Part shown: positions 33,898 to 41,520 of the stretch, one piece after another
Numbering within the stretch: the stretch's first letter is position 1
How the letters are laid out: every line of letters begins with the position of its first letter
NCBI GenBank assembly: GCA_026418695.1
Contig: JAOAAU010000040.1
Span: forward strand, 56,017-120,016
Length of the DNA: 64,000 nucleotides
DNA from: Clostridia bacterium
GTDB taxonomy: Bacteria; Bacillota; Clostridia; Acetivibrionales; JAFADI01
Direction: 5' to 3'
Notes under the pieces: model-generated
Database searches by the model: none
What the model saw: the letters and a program-made list of their open reading frames with translations, nothing else
Told to the model about the DNA's origin: nothing
Position numbers and translations under genes: made by a program

Positions 33898-34434
33898 TTA
33901 TATGGCCTCTTTTTCGCTGATTGTTTCAGGCTTTTTTTCTTTATTTTCTTTCTGTTCCTTATTCCTCGCATTTCGCTTCTGACCAGTATTCTTCTTTTTT
34001 ACTGCTCCACCGGGTTTTGGTTGGAGAGTTTCATCGATCTTCCTGCGAAGCAAATTATACTGGAGATTTACATCCTTTAGCGCTTCTCTATACCCCATTA
34101 CAAAACCGTTAACATTTCCTCTAATATACGTCAGTTCATCTCTACTTGGAATATAGTATTTAACCGTATCACCGATAGAATAAGAGCTTTCTTCTACGAG
34201 AACCAATTCGGCCTCATTTCTGTCAAATTCGGAATTGATGTTGAACGCTCTTACACCATTCTTTTCTTTTACCCCATACTGCGTTGTAATCTTTTCAAGT
34301 GCCGGGGCCTCTTTGTTAAAAATCGTCGTCTTTCCAAGTTCTCCTTCCAGAGCTTCGATCACTTCGTCGTTGTTGACCAGTTCCTCCGCCCACTGAAAGT
34401 CGTTAAATTTTAAAGCTAAATCAATTAAATTCAT
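33898..34434 (-). CDS. Hypothetical protein with Lys/Glu-rich C-terminal tail
   Basis: 178 residues, not recognised. The folded part (about 1-145) contains a beta segment SIGDTVKYYIPSRDELTYIR. The last roughly 35 residues are a low-complexity, strongly charged tail (AVKKKNTGQKRNARNKEQKE). No signal or membrane segment. GGTGA lies close upstream of ATG 34434. It is transcribed alone; function unknown. Confidence 0.65.
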   Translation of the reverse strand: MNLIDLALKFNDFQWAEELVNNDEVIEALEGELGKTTIFNKEAPALEKITTQYGVKEKNGVRAFNINSEFDRNEAELVLVEESSYSIGDTVKYYIPSRDELTYIRGNVNGFVMGYREALKDVNLQYNLLRRKIDETLQPKPGGAVKKKNTGQKRNARNKEQKENKEKKPETISEKEAI

Positions 34435-34626
34435 TCAAATCACCAACTTCGTTCTTTCCTTCTGTTACAACACGCCTGTCCGGATGGTTTACTTAATATA
34501 TACCACCTGCTTCGATACAAAAACATTTTTCGCTGTTCGCTTTTTAGTTTTACTTGAAGACTTATTTTCCTTAGTAGATATACTTCAATGCTTTGGTAAA
34601 AGTCTGAAATTATAGCTTTATAGTTT

Positions 34627-34655
34627 TTGCCGTTCCGCATAGGGGTACATATAGA
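34627..34655 (+). promoter_or_regulatory. Possible promoter of the bacteriohemerythrin gene
   Basis: TTGCCG (34627-34632), 17-bp spacer, TATAGA (34650-34655), about 40 bp upstream of the start. A moderate match to the vegetative consensus. Confidence 0.35.
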
Positions 34656-34696
34656 GTGAACTCCTGAACAGAAAATATTTTGAAGGTGGGAATCCT

Positions 34697-35104
34697 ATGG
34701 TTGAATGGAAAGACGAGTACAGCGTCGGTATAAAACTCATTGACAGCCAGCATAAAAAGCTATTGACCATTGCAAAAAAACTGATGATATTGATCAGTAC
34801 CTCCGAGAGTTTTGATCATTCTGAGGAAGCAGCAAATATCTATGCAGAGCTTGTTAGCTATACCAAGGAACATCTGGCTTTTGAGGAAAGGCTGATGCTC
34901 TTGAATGGATACGAGGGCTTTATTGAGCATAAACTGCAGCATGATCAGTTTATTGCCAGCATGGATGAACTGGCAAAAATGGATATGGAATACAACCAGC
35001 GTGAAGCAATTCTAAGCATGCTGACTTTTGTCAGCGAGTGGATTGTCGACCACATCCAGGGTACGGATGTGAAGTATAAAGGACAACTTAAGGAATTGAG
35101 TTAA
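34697..35104 (+). CDS. Bacteriohemerythrin
   Basis: 135 residues, a four-helix bundle with a non-heme diiron O2 site. The ligand pattern is visible: DSQHKKL, HLAFEERLM, HKLQHDQF and a C-terminal WIVDHIQGTD. In anaerobes these proteins bind or deliver oxygen, for sensing or detoxification. It is a free-standing protein, not fused to a chemoreceptor. It converges on the YesN-like regulator gene and shares a hairpin terminator. Confidence 0.93.
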   Translation: MVEWKDEYSVGIKLIDSQHKKLLTIAKKLMILISTSESFDHSEEAANIYAELVSYTKEHLAFEERLMLLNGYEGFIEHKLQHDQFIASMDELAKMDMEYNQREAILSMLTFVSEWIVDHIQGTDVKYKGQLKELS

Positions 35105-35150
35105 GCGAGTGCGTTTAATATCACTTTTGGAGACATCCGGTAGTACTCGA

Positions 35151-35181
35151 AGAAAAGGAAGAAATTTCTCCTTCCTTTTCT
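35151..35181. terminator. Bidirectional terminator (hemerythrin / AraC-type regulator)
   Basis: An 11-bp perfect stem (35151-35161 against 35171-35181). It abuts the stop codon of the minus-strand gene and ends in T-rich sequence on the plus strand. Confidence 0.7.
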
Positions 35182-37533
35182 TTATGTACTGCTTACTCTC
35201 TGAAATTGTGTCTTGAATTCTGAAGTCGTCATGCCATATTTTTGTTTGAAAGTTGTATAAAAGTAGTTTTTATTCACCCACCCGATTTCTTCCAGGATTT
35301 CTGTCACATTTTTCCCCAGGTTCAACAGTTCAACTGCCTTTTGCATTCTTACCTCTGTCAGGTAATCCGCAAAGGATTTTGCATAAGCGTCCCTGAAAAT
35401 CTTTCCGAGATAGTCTCTGGATATATTCAGCCGGCTTGCAACGGAATCCTGGCAAAGGGCTTTATCCATATACTCGGATTCAATGATGCTCACGACCTTA
35501 TCAACAAGAATGTTTTTTCTCCTTACCTTCTTTAGGTTGATCGTATCCGTAAAAGTCCTGAACAATTCAAAAAATCTCTCATTGATTTCCTCCAGCATTT
35601 CAAGGTGAGCAATCCCCCGGATGAAGCTGTTGCAGTCGTAAGGAATTCTTTCATATCCTTTTGCTTCAAGGTCATAAGACTCTCTGAACAGCTGATATGC
35701 CAGGTAAAACATGTAGGAATTGATGGTCTCATAAGAGTATTCTGAAATATACCCAATGATCTTTTTATAAATTTCAATGGCCTCCTCAAGCTTCCCACCC
35801 GATAAAAGCTCCACCAATTTGCGTTCAAGGACTGCTGGGTGTTCAAAAGCAGTTGTCTTCAGGCCCATCATCAGATCCGGCAGCAGCAGAGATTTGAAAC
35901 CATGGATAAAACGGCGTTTGGACAACTCCGCAACGAACTTGTAGGCAGTAGGAATTTCTGCCATTCCATCTGCTTTTATACTTACTGCCGCTGTGAGGCT
36001 GATGAACAAATTTGTATCGCACCATTCCTGCGTTTCCTTAATGATTTGTATAACACGTTCGGATGCCTCCTCTGCATTCCGTGTTCTGATATCCATCATG
36101 AGAATCAGGTTATGATCATCCACTTCGAAGCAATGACAATTGAAATGTCTATTTGCAATTTCACTGGCTACGTTGCATATCGCAAAGCGGTAAAGCCTTT
36201 GATCCTCCACACTGAACTTCTTTTGAAAAGCCCGATACCGGTCTATACAGTAGTTGCAGACGATGTACTGTCCCCGAACCTCCAGGCCGATTTTATGTTT
36301 TTCAAGCATTCTGCATAGGCATCCTTCTTCCAGTTCCTCATTCAGAAGGAGGCTCTTTAAGAATTTTTGTTTCTGAATGGTATCATGTTCAGAGTGGAGC
36401 ACCTGCGCCGTGCGGGCTTTCTCCAACGTATCCGTTAAAACTGTTGTAACAAAATCCACCTCATTGATCTTCCCTGTATCCATCTTTTTATTGGAAAGCT
36501 GCTCGACTTTTCCCATCATTGCTCGAATAGGGGAATATAGATACCTTGCAACAAAACACGAAAGGGAAAACCCAAAAATTAAAAGGCCAAAGCACAGAAG
36601 ATATGTATTCTTTTTCATCCGCTCAATATCTTTAAATATCTCACTGTAGGGCGTGATATTGACGTATTTCCAATCCAATATATCTGAAGCTGCATAAGTG
36701 ACGACCACCTTTTTTCCGTCCAGAATATCAAAGAAGTACCCATTCTTCTCCTTCGATTCCAACACTCTTTTAATATGGCTTTTATCCTTCCAGTCATTGG
36801 TTACCGCACTTCCTTTTGAATTGGCAACTACCTGTCCCCGGCCGTTTAATATGAACGTATTGCTATCTTTAAAGGTACTCTTTGTGTTTAGTAAATCGAT
36901 CAATCCTGCAAGGTAGTCCGACTTTAAATTGACCACAATGGCATTTTGAATTTTTTGGCCGTCTTCGGAATAGTCGTAAATAATATAGGAAAGCACGTTC
37001 ATATATTGCCGTTCAGGCCCCGCCATTCCAATAACAGGAATCTTGCGCAGAAAGGGGGTAAGACTTCTTTTATGCGGAAGTTTTTCATTCTGAATCAAAT
37101 CTACGATATCCTGATCCAAAAATTCACTCGGATCGCTGAAAAACCTCCACCAAGTGGAGTAAAGACGTTGAAGGTTTCCATTATAGATATAAACAGAGTG
37201 AACATTATTCGACTGGGTCACCAGGGCTTCAATCCTTTGCATTTTCATGAAAACATCATCGATGTCTTCAACTTTTGAGTTCTGCAAAGATACATAATCG
37301 GTATTTGCGTACAGGTATGCAGCAAGATTTCTCCCTGCATCATCCATATAATTGGCACTGTAACTGATTTCCGATAAAATGCTGAGGTTCGCATTGAACT
37401 GCATTTGCAGTCCGATTTTTTCAAAGTTAAAATAAAGTACCGAGGATAAAACCAGAATGATAAAAATGACCAGGAGGGTAATCAACGCTACCATCTTTTT
37501 ATACATGGAATAGTTGAGAGCATATCTTTTCAT
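35182..37533 (-). CDS. Membrane AraC-family regulator with extracellular sensor domain
   Basis: 783 residues from ATG 37533 (GAGAGG 7 nt upstream). TM1 about 15-38 (MVALITLLVIFIILVLSSVL), an extracellular Cache-like domain about 40-275, TM2 about 300-320, then a cytoplasmic part ending in an AraC helix-turn-helix pair (VASRLNISRDYLGKIFRDAY, then VTEILEEIGWVNKNYFYTTF). There is no receiver or kinase, so it is a one-component membrane regulator. This class sits beside Lpl-type sugar importers in Firmicutes, as here, and probably controls that importer in response to an external sugar. Confidence 0.9.
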   Translation of the reverse strand: MKRYALNYSMYKKMVALITLLVIFIILVLSSVLYFNFEKIGLQMQFNANLSILSEISYSANYMDDAGRNLAAYLYANTDYVSLQNSKVEDIDDVFMKMQRIEALVTQSNNVHSVYIYNGNLQRLYSTWWRFFSDPSEFLDQDIVDLIQNEKLPHKRSLTPFLRKIPVIGMAGPERQYMNVLSYIIYDYSEDGQKIQNAIVVNLKSDYLAGLIDLLNTKSTFKDSNTFILNGRGQVVANSKGSAVTNDWKDKSHIKRVLESKEKNGYFFDILDGKKVVVTYAASDILDWKYVNITPYSEIFKDIERMKKNTYLLCFGLLIFGFSLSCFVARYLYSPIRAMMGKVEQLSNKKMDTGKINEVDFVTTVLTDTLEKARTAQVLHSEHDTIQKQKFLKSLLLNEELEEGCLCRMLEKHKIGLEVRGQYIVCNYCIDRYRAFQKKFSVEDQRLYRFAICNVASEIANRHFNCHCFEVDDHNLILMMDIRTRNAEEASERVIQIIKETQEWCDTNLFISLTAAVSIKADGMAEIPTAYKFVAELSKRRFIHGFKSLLLPDLMMGLKTTAFEHPAVLERKLVELLSGGKLEEAIEIYKKIIGYISEYSYETINSYMFYLAYQLFRESYDLEAKGYERIPYDCNSFIRGIAHLEMLEEINERFFELFRTFTDTINLKKVRRKNILVDKVVSIIESEYMDKALCQDSVASRLNISRDYLGKIFRDAYAKSFADYLTEVRMQKAVELLNLGKNVTEILEEIGWVNKNYFYTTFKQKYGMTTSEFKTQFQRVSST

Positions 37534-37646
37534 GATGCAGCCTCTCGTATAAGTTTTTCTTACAAATTCTGTATATAATTCAAATGAATACAATCAGTGT
37601 ATCACATTTCCTGGGCCGTCTCAATACAAGCTGTCACAACGAGGAA

Positions 37647-37674
37647 AGCGCCTGATACCATAGTTTCAGGCGCT
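37647..37674 (-). terminator. Hairpin between sugar-binding protein and regulator genes
   Basis: A 9-bp GC-rich stem (37647-37655 against 37666-37674) downstream of the binding-protein gene. The U-run on the minus strand is poor, so it may attenuate or protect the mRNA rather than stop it. Confidence 0.5.
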
Positions 37675-37693
37675 GCTGATTTATTCATTCGGA

Positions 37694-39277
37694 TTATTTC
37701 TTATTTGCTTTCCACTCATTGATCTGCTTTTGCATTTCCTTCAGGACATCTTCAAGTCCTGCCTTGTTCAGTCTTTCCTGATAGGTAGGGAATTTGGCCA
37801 AATCCATATTACCGGTATTCCAAACGCTCTTGTACTCCTGGAATATAGCCGTTAATTGGGCAACCTGGGTTTTCACAGGGGCTTCATTGAATACAAAGCC
37901 ATTGATCGGTGAGATAATACCGTTTTCAACTGCCTTTTTCTGCTGTTCAACCAGGTCTTTTCTGTTGGGCACATCGCTGTACAGCATCCATGGATCCCCA
38001 AACATCCATTCCATGTTGGTCTTGTAGCCATTGGTTTCTGTTGTGACGCCATCCGGCTGTTTGATAATATGGATCACCGGATCGGATTTGTCCACAGTCA
38101 CATAGTGTTTGCCTTCTATGCCAAACCCGAGAAGATTTAAAAGAACAGGATCGCTGTTAACAAGATCCAGCAGCATCACAGCTCTATCCGGATTCTCTGA
38201 AGTCTTGCTGACTGCCACACAGCTTTGAATAACAGTTTGGGTGTTGATCAAAGGCTTTGTGCTCAAAGGAGCAACATAGGTCTCAAAGCCCCAATTAATT
38301 TCATAGTTTTCTTTCCACCCGGGCACATAGCCGCCAATCTGGGCTGCATACTTTTTGCTCTTCATTTCTATGTTGTTATCTTTAATGGATACAGCATCTT
38401 TTCTTATATATCCCTTCTGGTTCCATTTACGGAGAAGTTCGCGGTCATGAATTCCTTCCGGAGACATGTCGGTATTGATGACCGTACAGGTCTGGTCATC
38501 TGCTTTAACCCCTAAGGAAGGAACACTCTGGTCCGGCTGATCCCAGTATATGTTGAAAAGCCCGACGGTTCCGTTTCCACCCGCCATACACAGCGGTGTG
38601 ATTCCCTTTTCATTTTTCATAATCTGGTCAAAGAAGGGTTCCAAATCTTCATATTTGGTCAAGCTTTTTACATCCAATTTATACTTATCGGCCAGATCCT
38701 TTCTTATGTAGGCTGCTCCTTGAGCTCCCAGACCGCTCAGGTTATAAGGGATGCCATACAGCTTTCCGTTTGTCATGCAAGCGGATAGGTACTTGCCGTA
38801 TTTTTCTTTTAAATGAGGACCGTATTTGTCCACCAGGTCTTTAATATCATACCATGCACCTTTTGAGGCATTCTGCTGGAAATTCAACTGCCAGCCTGCA
38901 GTGAAGCACAGGTCAAATTTTTCGCCAGTGGCGATCATCACATTCAATTTCTGCTCATAAGCTCCCCAGTCCAGATAGTTTATTTTCACTTTCGCATTGA
39001 TTTTGTCCTTTAAATACTTTTCTACTTCCTGCTCTACCAGTTCCGTATCCTTCTGCGGTTTACCAATGACATACCAGCTAAGGGTTACGGGTTTCAATTC
39101 ACTCTTCTTGTCATCGCTCTTCTTTTCTTCACTTTTCTTTTCTTCTGTCGCTGCTTGAGACTTCTCCTTTGCAGTATCTGCTGTTTCTGCTGCCTTCTGG
39201 CCGCATCCCGTAAGCATTGCGGTAACTACCATCGCCAGCATTAAAACCAGGCTTAAAACCTTCCTCGCCTTTAACAT
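37694..39277 (-). CDS. Extracellular solute-binding lipoprotein of Lpl-type sugar importer
   Basis: 527 residues. Lipoprotein signal with lipobox (MVVTAMLTGCGQ), then a Lys/Glu-rich linker. The binding-protein fold has LSWYVIGKPQKDTELVEQ, FDLCFTAGWQLN and GKLYGIPYNLSGLG. A DUF3502-type C-terminus covers about the last 140 residues (NGFVFNEAPVKTQVAQLTAI). It captures an oligosaccharide for the two permeases encoded upstream. No ATPase is encoded here, which is usual for this class since a shared MsmX-type ATPase serves several importers. AAGGAGG precedes ATG 39277. A distant paralogue lies at 55080-56846. Confidence 0.93.
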   Translation of the reverse strand: MLKARKVLSLVLMLAMVVTAMLTGCGQKAAETADTAKEKSQAATEEKKSEEKKSDDKKSELKPVTLSWYVIGKPQKDTELVEQEVEKYLKDKINAKVKINYLDWGAYEQKLNVMIATGEKFDLCFTAGWQLNFQQNASKGAWYDIKDLVDKYGPHLKEKYGKYLSACMTNGKLYGIPYNLSGLGAQGAAYIRKDLADKYKLDVKSLTKYEDLEPFFDQIMKNEKGITPLCMAGGNGTVGLFNIYWDQPDQSVPSLGVKADDQTCTVINTDMSPEGIHDRELLRKWNQKGYIRKDAVSIKDNNIEMKSKKYAAQIGGYVPGWKENYEINWGFETYVAPLSTKPLINTQTVIQSCVAVSKTSENPDRAVMLLDLVNSDPVLLNLLGFGIEGKHYVTVDKSDPVIHIIKQPDGVTTETNGYKTNMEWMFGDPWMLYSDVPNRKDLVEQQKKAVENGIISPINGFVFNEAPVKTQVAQLTAIFQEYKSVWNTGNMDLAKFPTYQERLNKAGLEDVLKEMQKQINEWKANKK

Positions 39278-39348
39278 ATGATATTCCCTCCTTTAAAGAT
39301 ATTGATCTATTTGTCCAACCGGATCGTCCCGGTCAAAACCGAATTGAT

Positions 39349-40227
39349 TCAGCCTTTGATTGCGCCTACAGTCAGACCAGAAATGAAATATTTCTGAACG
39401 AACATAAACGCAAAGACTATCGGCCCCGTGGCTAAAACAGCCATTGCCATTCTTGCATTCTCTCCCGGGAGCTGAGCTGTAAGCATTCCCTGCATCGGAC
39501 TCATCCGAATGGCGTTCAAATTCTGCATGATCAGATAAAGTAAGTATTGCAGCGGATTCAGATCTGCATCGTCAATGTATAGTAATGCTAAAAACCAGTC
39601 ATTCCAGTATTGCAGAATTATAAACAATCCTACCGTTGCAATTGCAGGCAATGATAAAGGCAATACAATCTTGAACAATATTTGTAATTCTCCTGCACCC
39701 TCAATTTTGGCACTTTCTACAAGTGAGAAAGGGATCTCTCCAAAATAGGTCTTCAGCAGCAGTATAAAAAACGGAATTACCAGATAAGGCAGTATCAGGG
39801 ACCATACGGTATTCTTCAGGTGAAGCACCTGTGCAACCAATATATATCCCGGGACCAATCCCCCGTTGAAGATCATTGTAATAAACAGGAAAAGGGAAAG
39901 CTTGTTTCTATAAGGAAAATCTCTTCTGGACAGCACATAGGCAAAGCAAGCGGAGATCAACAGACTCATTGCTGTTCCGACAACGGTTACGAGGATTGTT
40001 ACTCCATAGGCCTTGGCGATCTGGGAAGGATCTGCCAGAATATACTGATATGCCAATGTGCTGAATACTTTTGGAAATAGATTATATCCATTCTCTATAA
40101 TTGCTTGCTGGTCAGTAAGAGACGATGAAACTACAATAGCAAACGGAATGATACAAGCCAGCGATAAAATTACCAAAATCAGGTTTATCAGTATCTTTGC
40201 AATGGTATTTAAACTATTCGGTTTCAT
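39349..40227 (-). CDS. Carbohydrate ABC transporter permease (LplC/YtcP-like)
   Basis: 292 residues, six membrane segments. The MalG-type cytoplasmic EAA loop is SLVESAKIEGAGELQILFKIVLPLSLPA. It partners with the LplB-like permease upstream (14 bp) and the binding protein downstream (71 bp). It forms one half of the membrane channel. Confidence 0.93.
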   Translation of the reverse strand: MKPNSLNTIAKILINLILVILSLACIIPFAIVVSSSLTDQQAIIENGYNLFPKVFSTLAYQYILADPSQIAKAYGVTILVTVVGTAMSLLISACFAYVLSRRDFPYRNKLSLFLFITMIFNGGLVPGYILVAQVLHLKNTVWSLILPYLVIPFFILLLKTYFGEIPFSLVESAKIEGAGELQILFKIVLPLSLPAIATVGLFIILQYWNDWFLALLYIDDADLNPLQYLLYLIMQNLNAIRMSPMQGMLTAQLPGENARMAMAVLATGPIVFAFMFVQKYFISGLTVGAIKG

Positions 40228-40240
40228 CTTTTACACTCCT

Positions 40241-41206
40241 TTAAAATAATGCACGATCCGGATTGATTTTCTTTACCACAAGATTGCTTAAGGATACCAG
40301 AATGAACCCGACGAAGGCCTGATAAAATCCTGCAGCAGAAGCCATGCCCACGTCTCCGGAAAATCTTAGTGACCGGAAGACATAGGTATCAATAACGTTG
40401 GTAGTGCTGTATAAAGTTCCTGTATCAAAAGTTACATTGAAGAACAATCCAAAATCCGCAAAAAATATACGTCCGATGGACATCAAGGTGAGAGTGATGA
40501 TGAGTGGCGAAAGTAATGGAATGGTAATTTTTATAATTTGCTGCATTTTATTGGCGCCATCGATGGTCGCTGCTTCATAAAGATCTCCATCAATCCCCAT
40601 AATTCCGGCCAGATAAATCAAACAGCCGTACCCCACGTTCTTCCATAGGTTGACGGCTACAAGAATTGCAGGCCACAAGCCCGGCTCATTATACCATTGG
40701 ATCGGCTCAATCCCCATGGAAATCAGAATCTTGTTGACAATACCCATATCAAAGCTTAGGAGCGCATATACAAAGTAGGAAACAATAACCCAGGAGATGA
40801 AGTACGGAAGAAATAATGCCGATTGGTAAAACTTCACCAGCCATTTGTTTTTAACTTCATTCACCAGAAGTGCAAGAATGATTCCGCCAATGGTTCCGGT
40901 GATAATGAACAATGCATTCAAAAAAATAGTATTATAGGTAATATTCCATGCGTCACGCGTAGAAAACAGGTACTTGAAATTGTCAAACCCGCACCACCTG
41001 CTTCCAATGATTCCATCCGCTACGCGATACTCCTTGAAAGCAATAATCACGCCAAACATCGGCAGGTAGGAAAATATAAAGATTGCCAGTAATCCCGGCA
41101 AAGCCATTAAAAATAGCCATTTATATCTTTTTAAATCGGTAATCAATGAATTCAAGCCTTTCTTTTTCTGAGATGGAATACCTGCCATAGATAGTTCTGC
41201 GCGCAT
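40241..41206 (-). CDS. Carbohydrate ABC transporter permease (LplB-like)
   Basis: 321 residues from ATG 41206, chosen for AGGAGG 6 nt upstream; the frame also opens at 41236. Six membrane segments with the MalF-type EAA loop LYEAATIDGANKMQQIIKITIPLL. It is the first gene of the importer operon (permease, permease, binding protein), followed by the regulator gene. Confidence 0.93.
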   Translation of the reverse strand: MRAELSMAGIPSQKKKGLNSLITDLKRYKWLFLMALPGLLAIFIFSYLPMFGVIIAFKEYRVADGIIGSRWCGFDNFKYLFSTRDAWNITYNTIFLNALFIITGTIGGIILALLVNEVKNKWLVKFYQSALFLPYFISWVIVSYFVYALLSFDMGIVNKILISMGIEPIQWYNEPGLWPAILVAVNLWKNVGYGCLIYLAGIMGIDGDLYEAATIDGANKMQQIIKITIPLLSPLIITLTLMSIGRIFFADFGLFFNVTFDTGTLYSTTNVIDTYVFRSLRFSGDVGMASAAGFYQAFVGFILVSLSNLVVKKINPDRALF

Positions 41207-41455
41207 TGCGATCCTCCTAGCTCTGTATTTATTCATTTTGTAATGTTACATTTCTCTTTGTCTCGTTACTCGAGAGCAATTAGATTTTAACACCAAAATC
41301 ACATTTTTTGGAAGTTTAATTTTAAGATCAACCTCCATTTTTCCGAACAAATCCTATCTAAAATTACGATATTGGCGGCTTTTCAAACAACTTATTTTTA
41401 TTGTTGCAAAGTTTTAGCCATGTAGCGGAAATAAAGTAAGTTCAAGAAAATTCCC
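41207..41455. other. Non-coding gap upstream of the sugar importer
   Basis: AT-rich stretch carrying the minus-strand promoter region of the importer operon. A small palindrome (TCTCG/CGAGA, around 41262-41276) is the only structure seen. No gene. Confidence 0.5.
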
Positions 41456-41493
41456 AACAAAAAAAAAGAAGCAGGACACGCCGTACTTCTTTT
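41456..41493 (-). terminator. Terminator of the multi-PAS kinase gene
   Basis: Stem AAAAGAAG (41464-41471) against CTTCTTTT (41486-41493), with T-run on the minus-strand exit, 28 bp past the stop. Confidence 0.75.
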
Positions 41494-41520
41494 ATGTTTG
41501 AACTTATGTTAAATCCATTC

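Noticed and set aside
34440..34640. 66-residue minus-strand frame
   Set aside because: No ribosome site, no family-like pattern, and it ends within the control region of the downstream gene.
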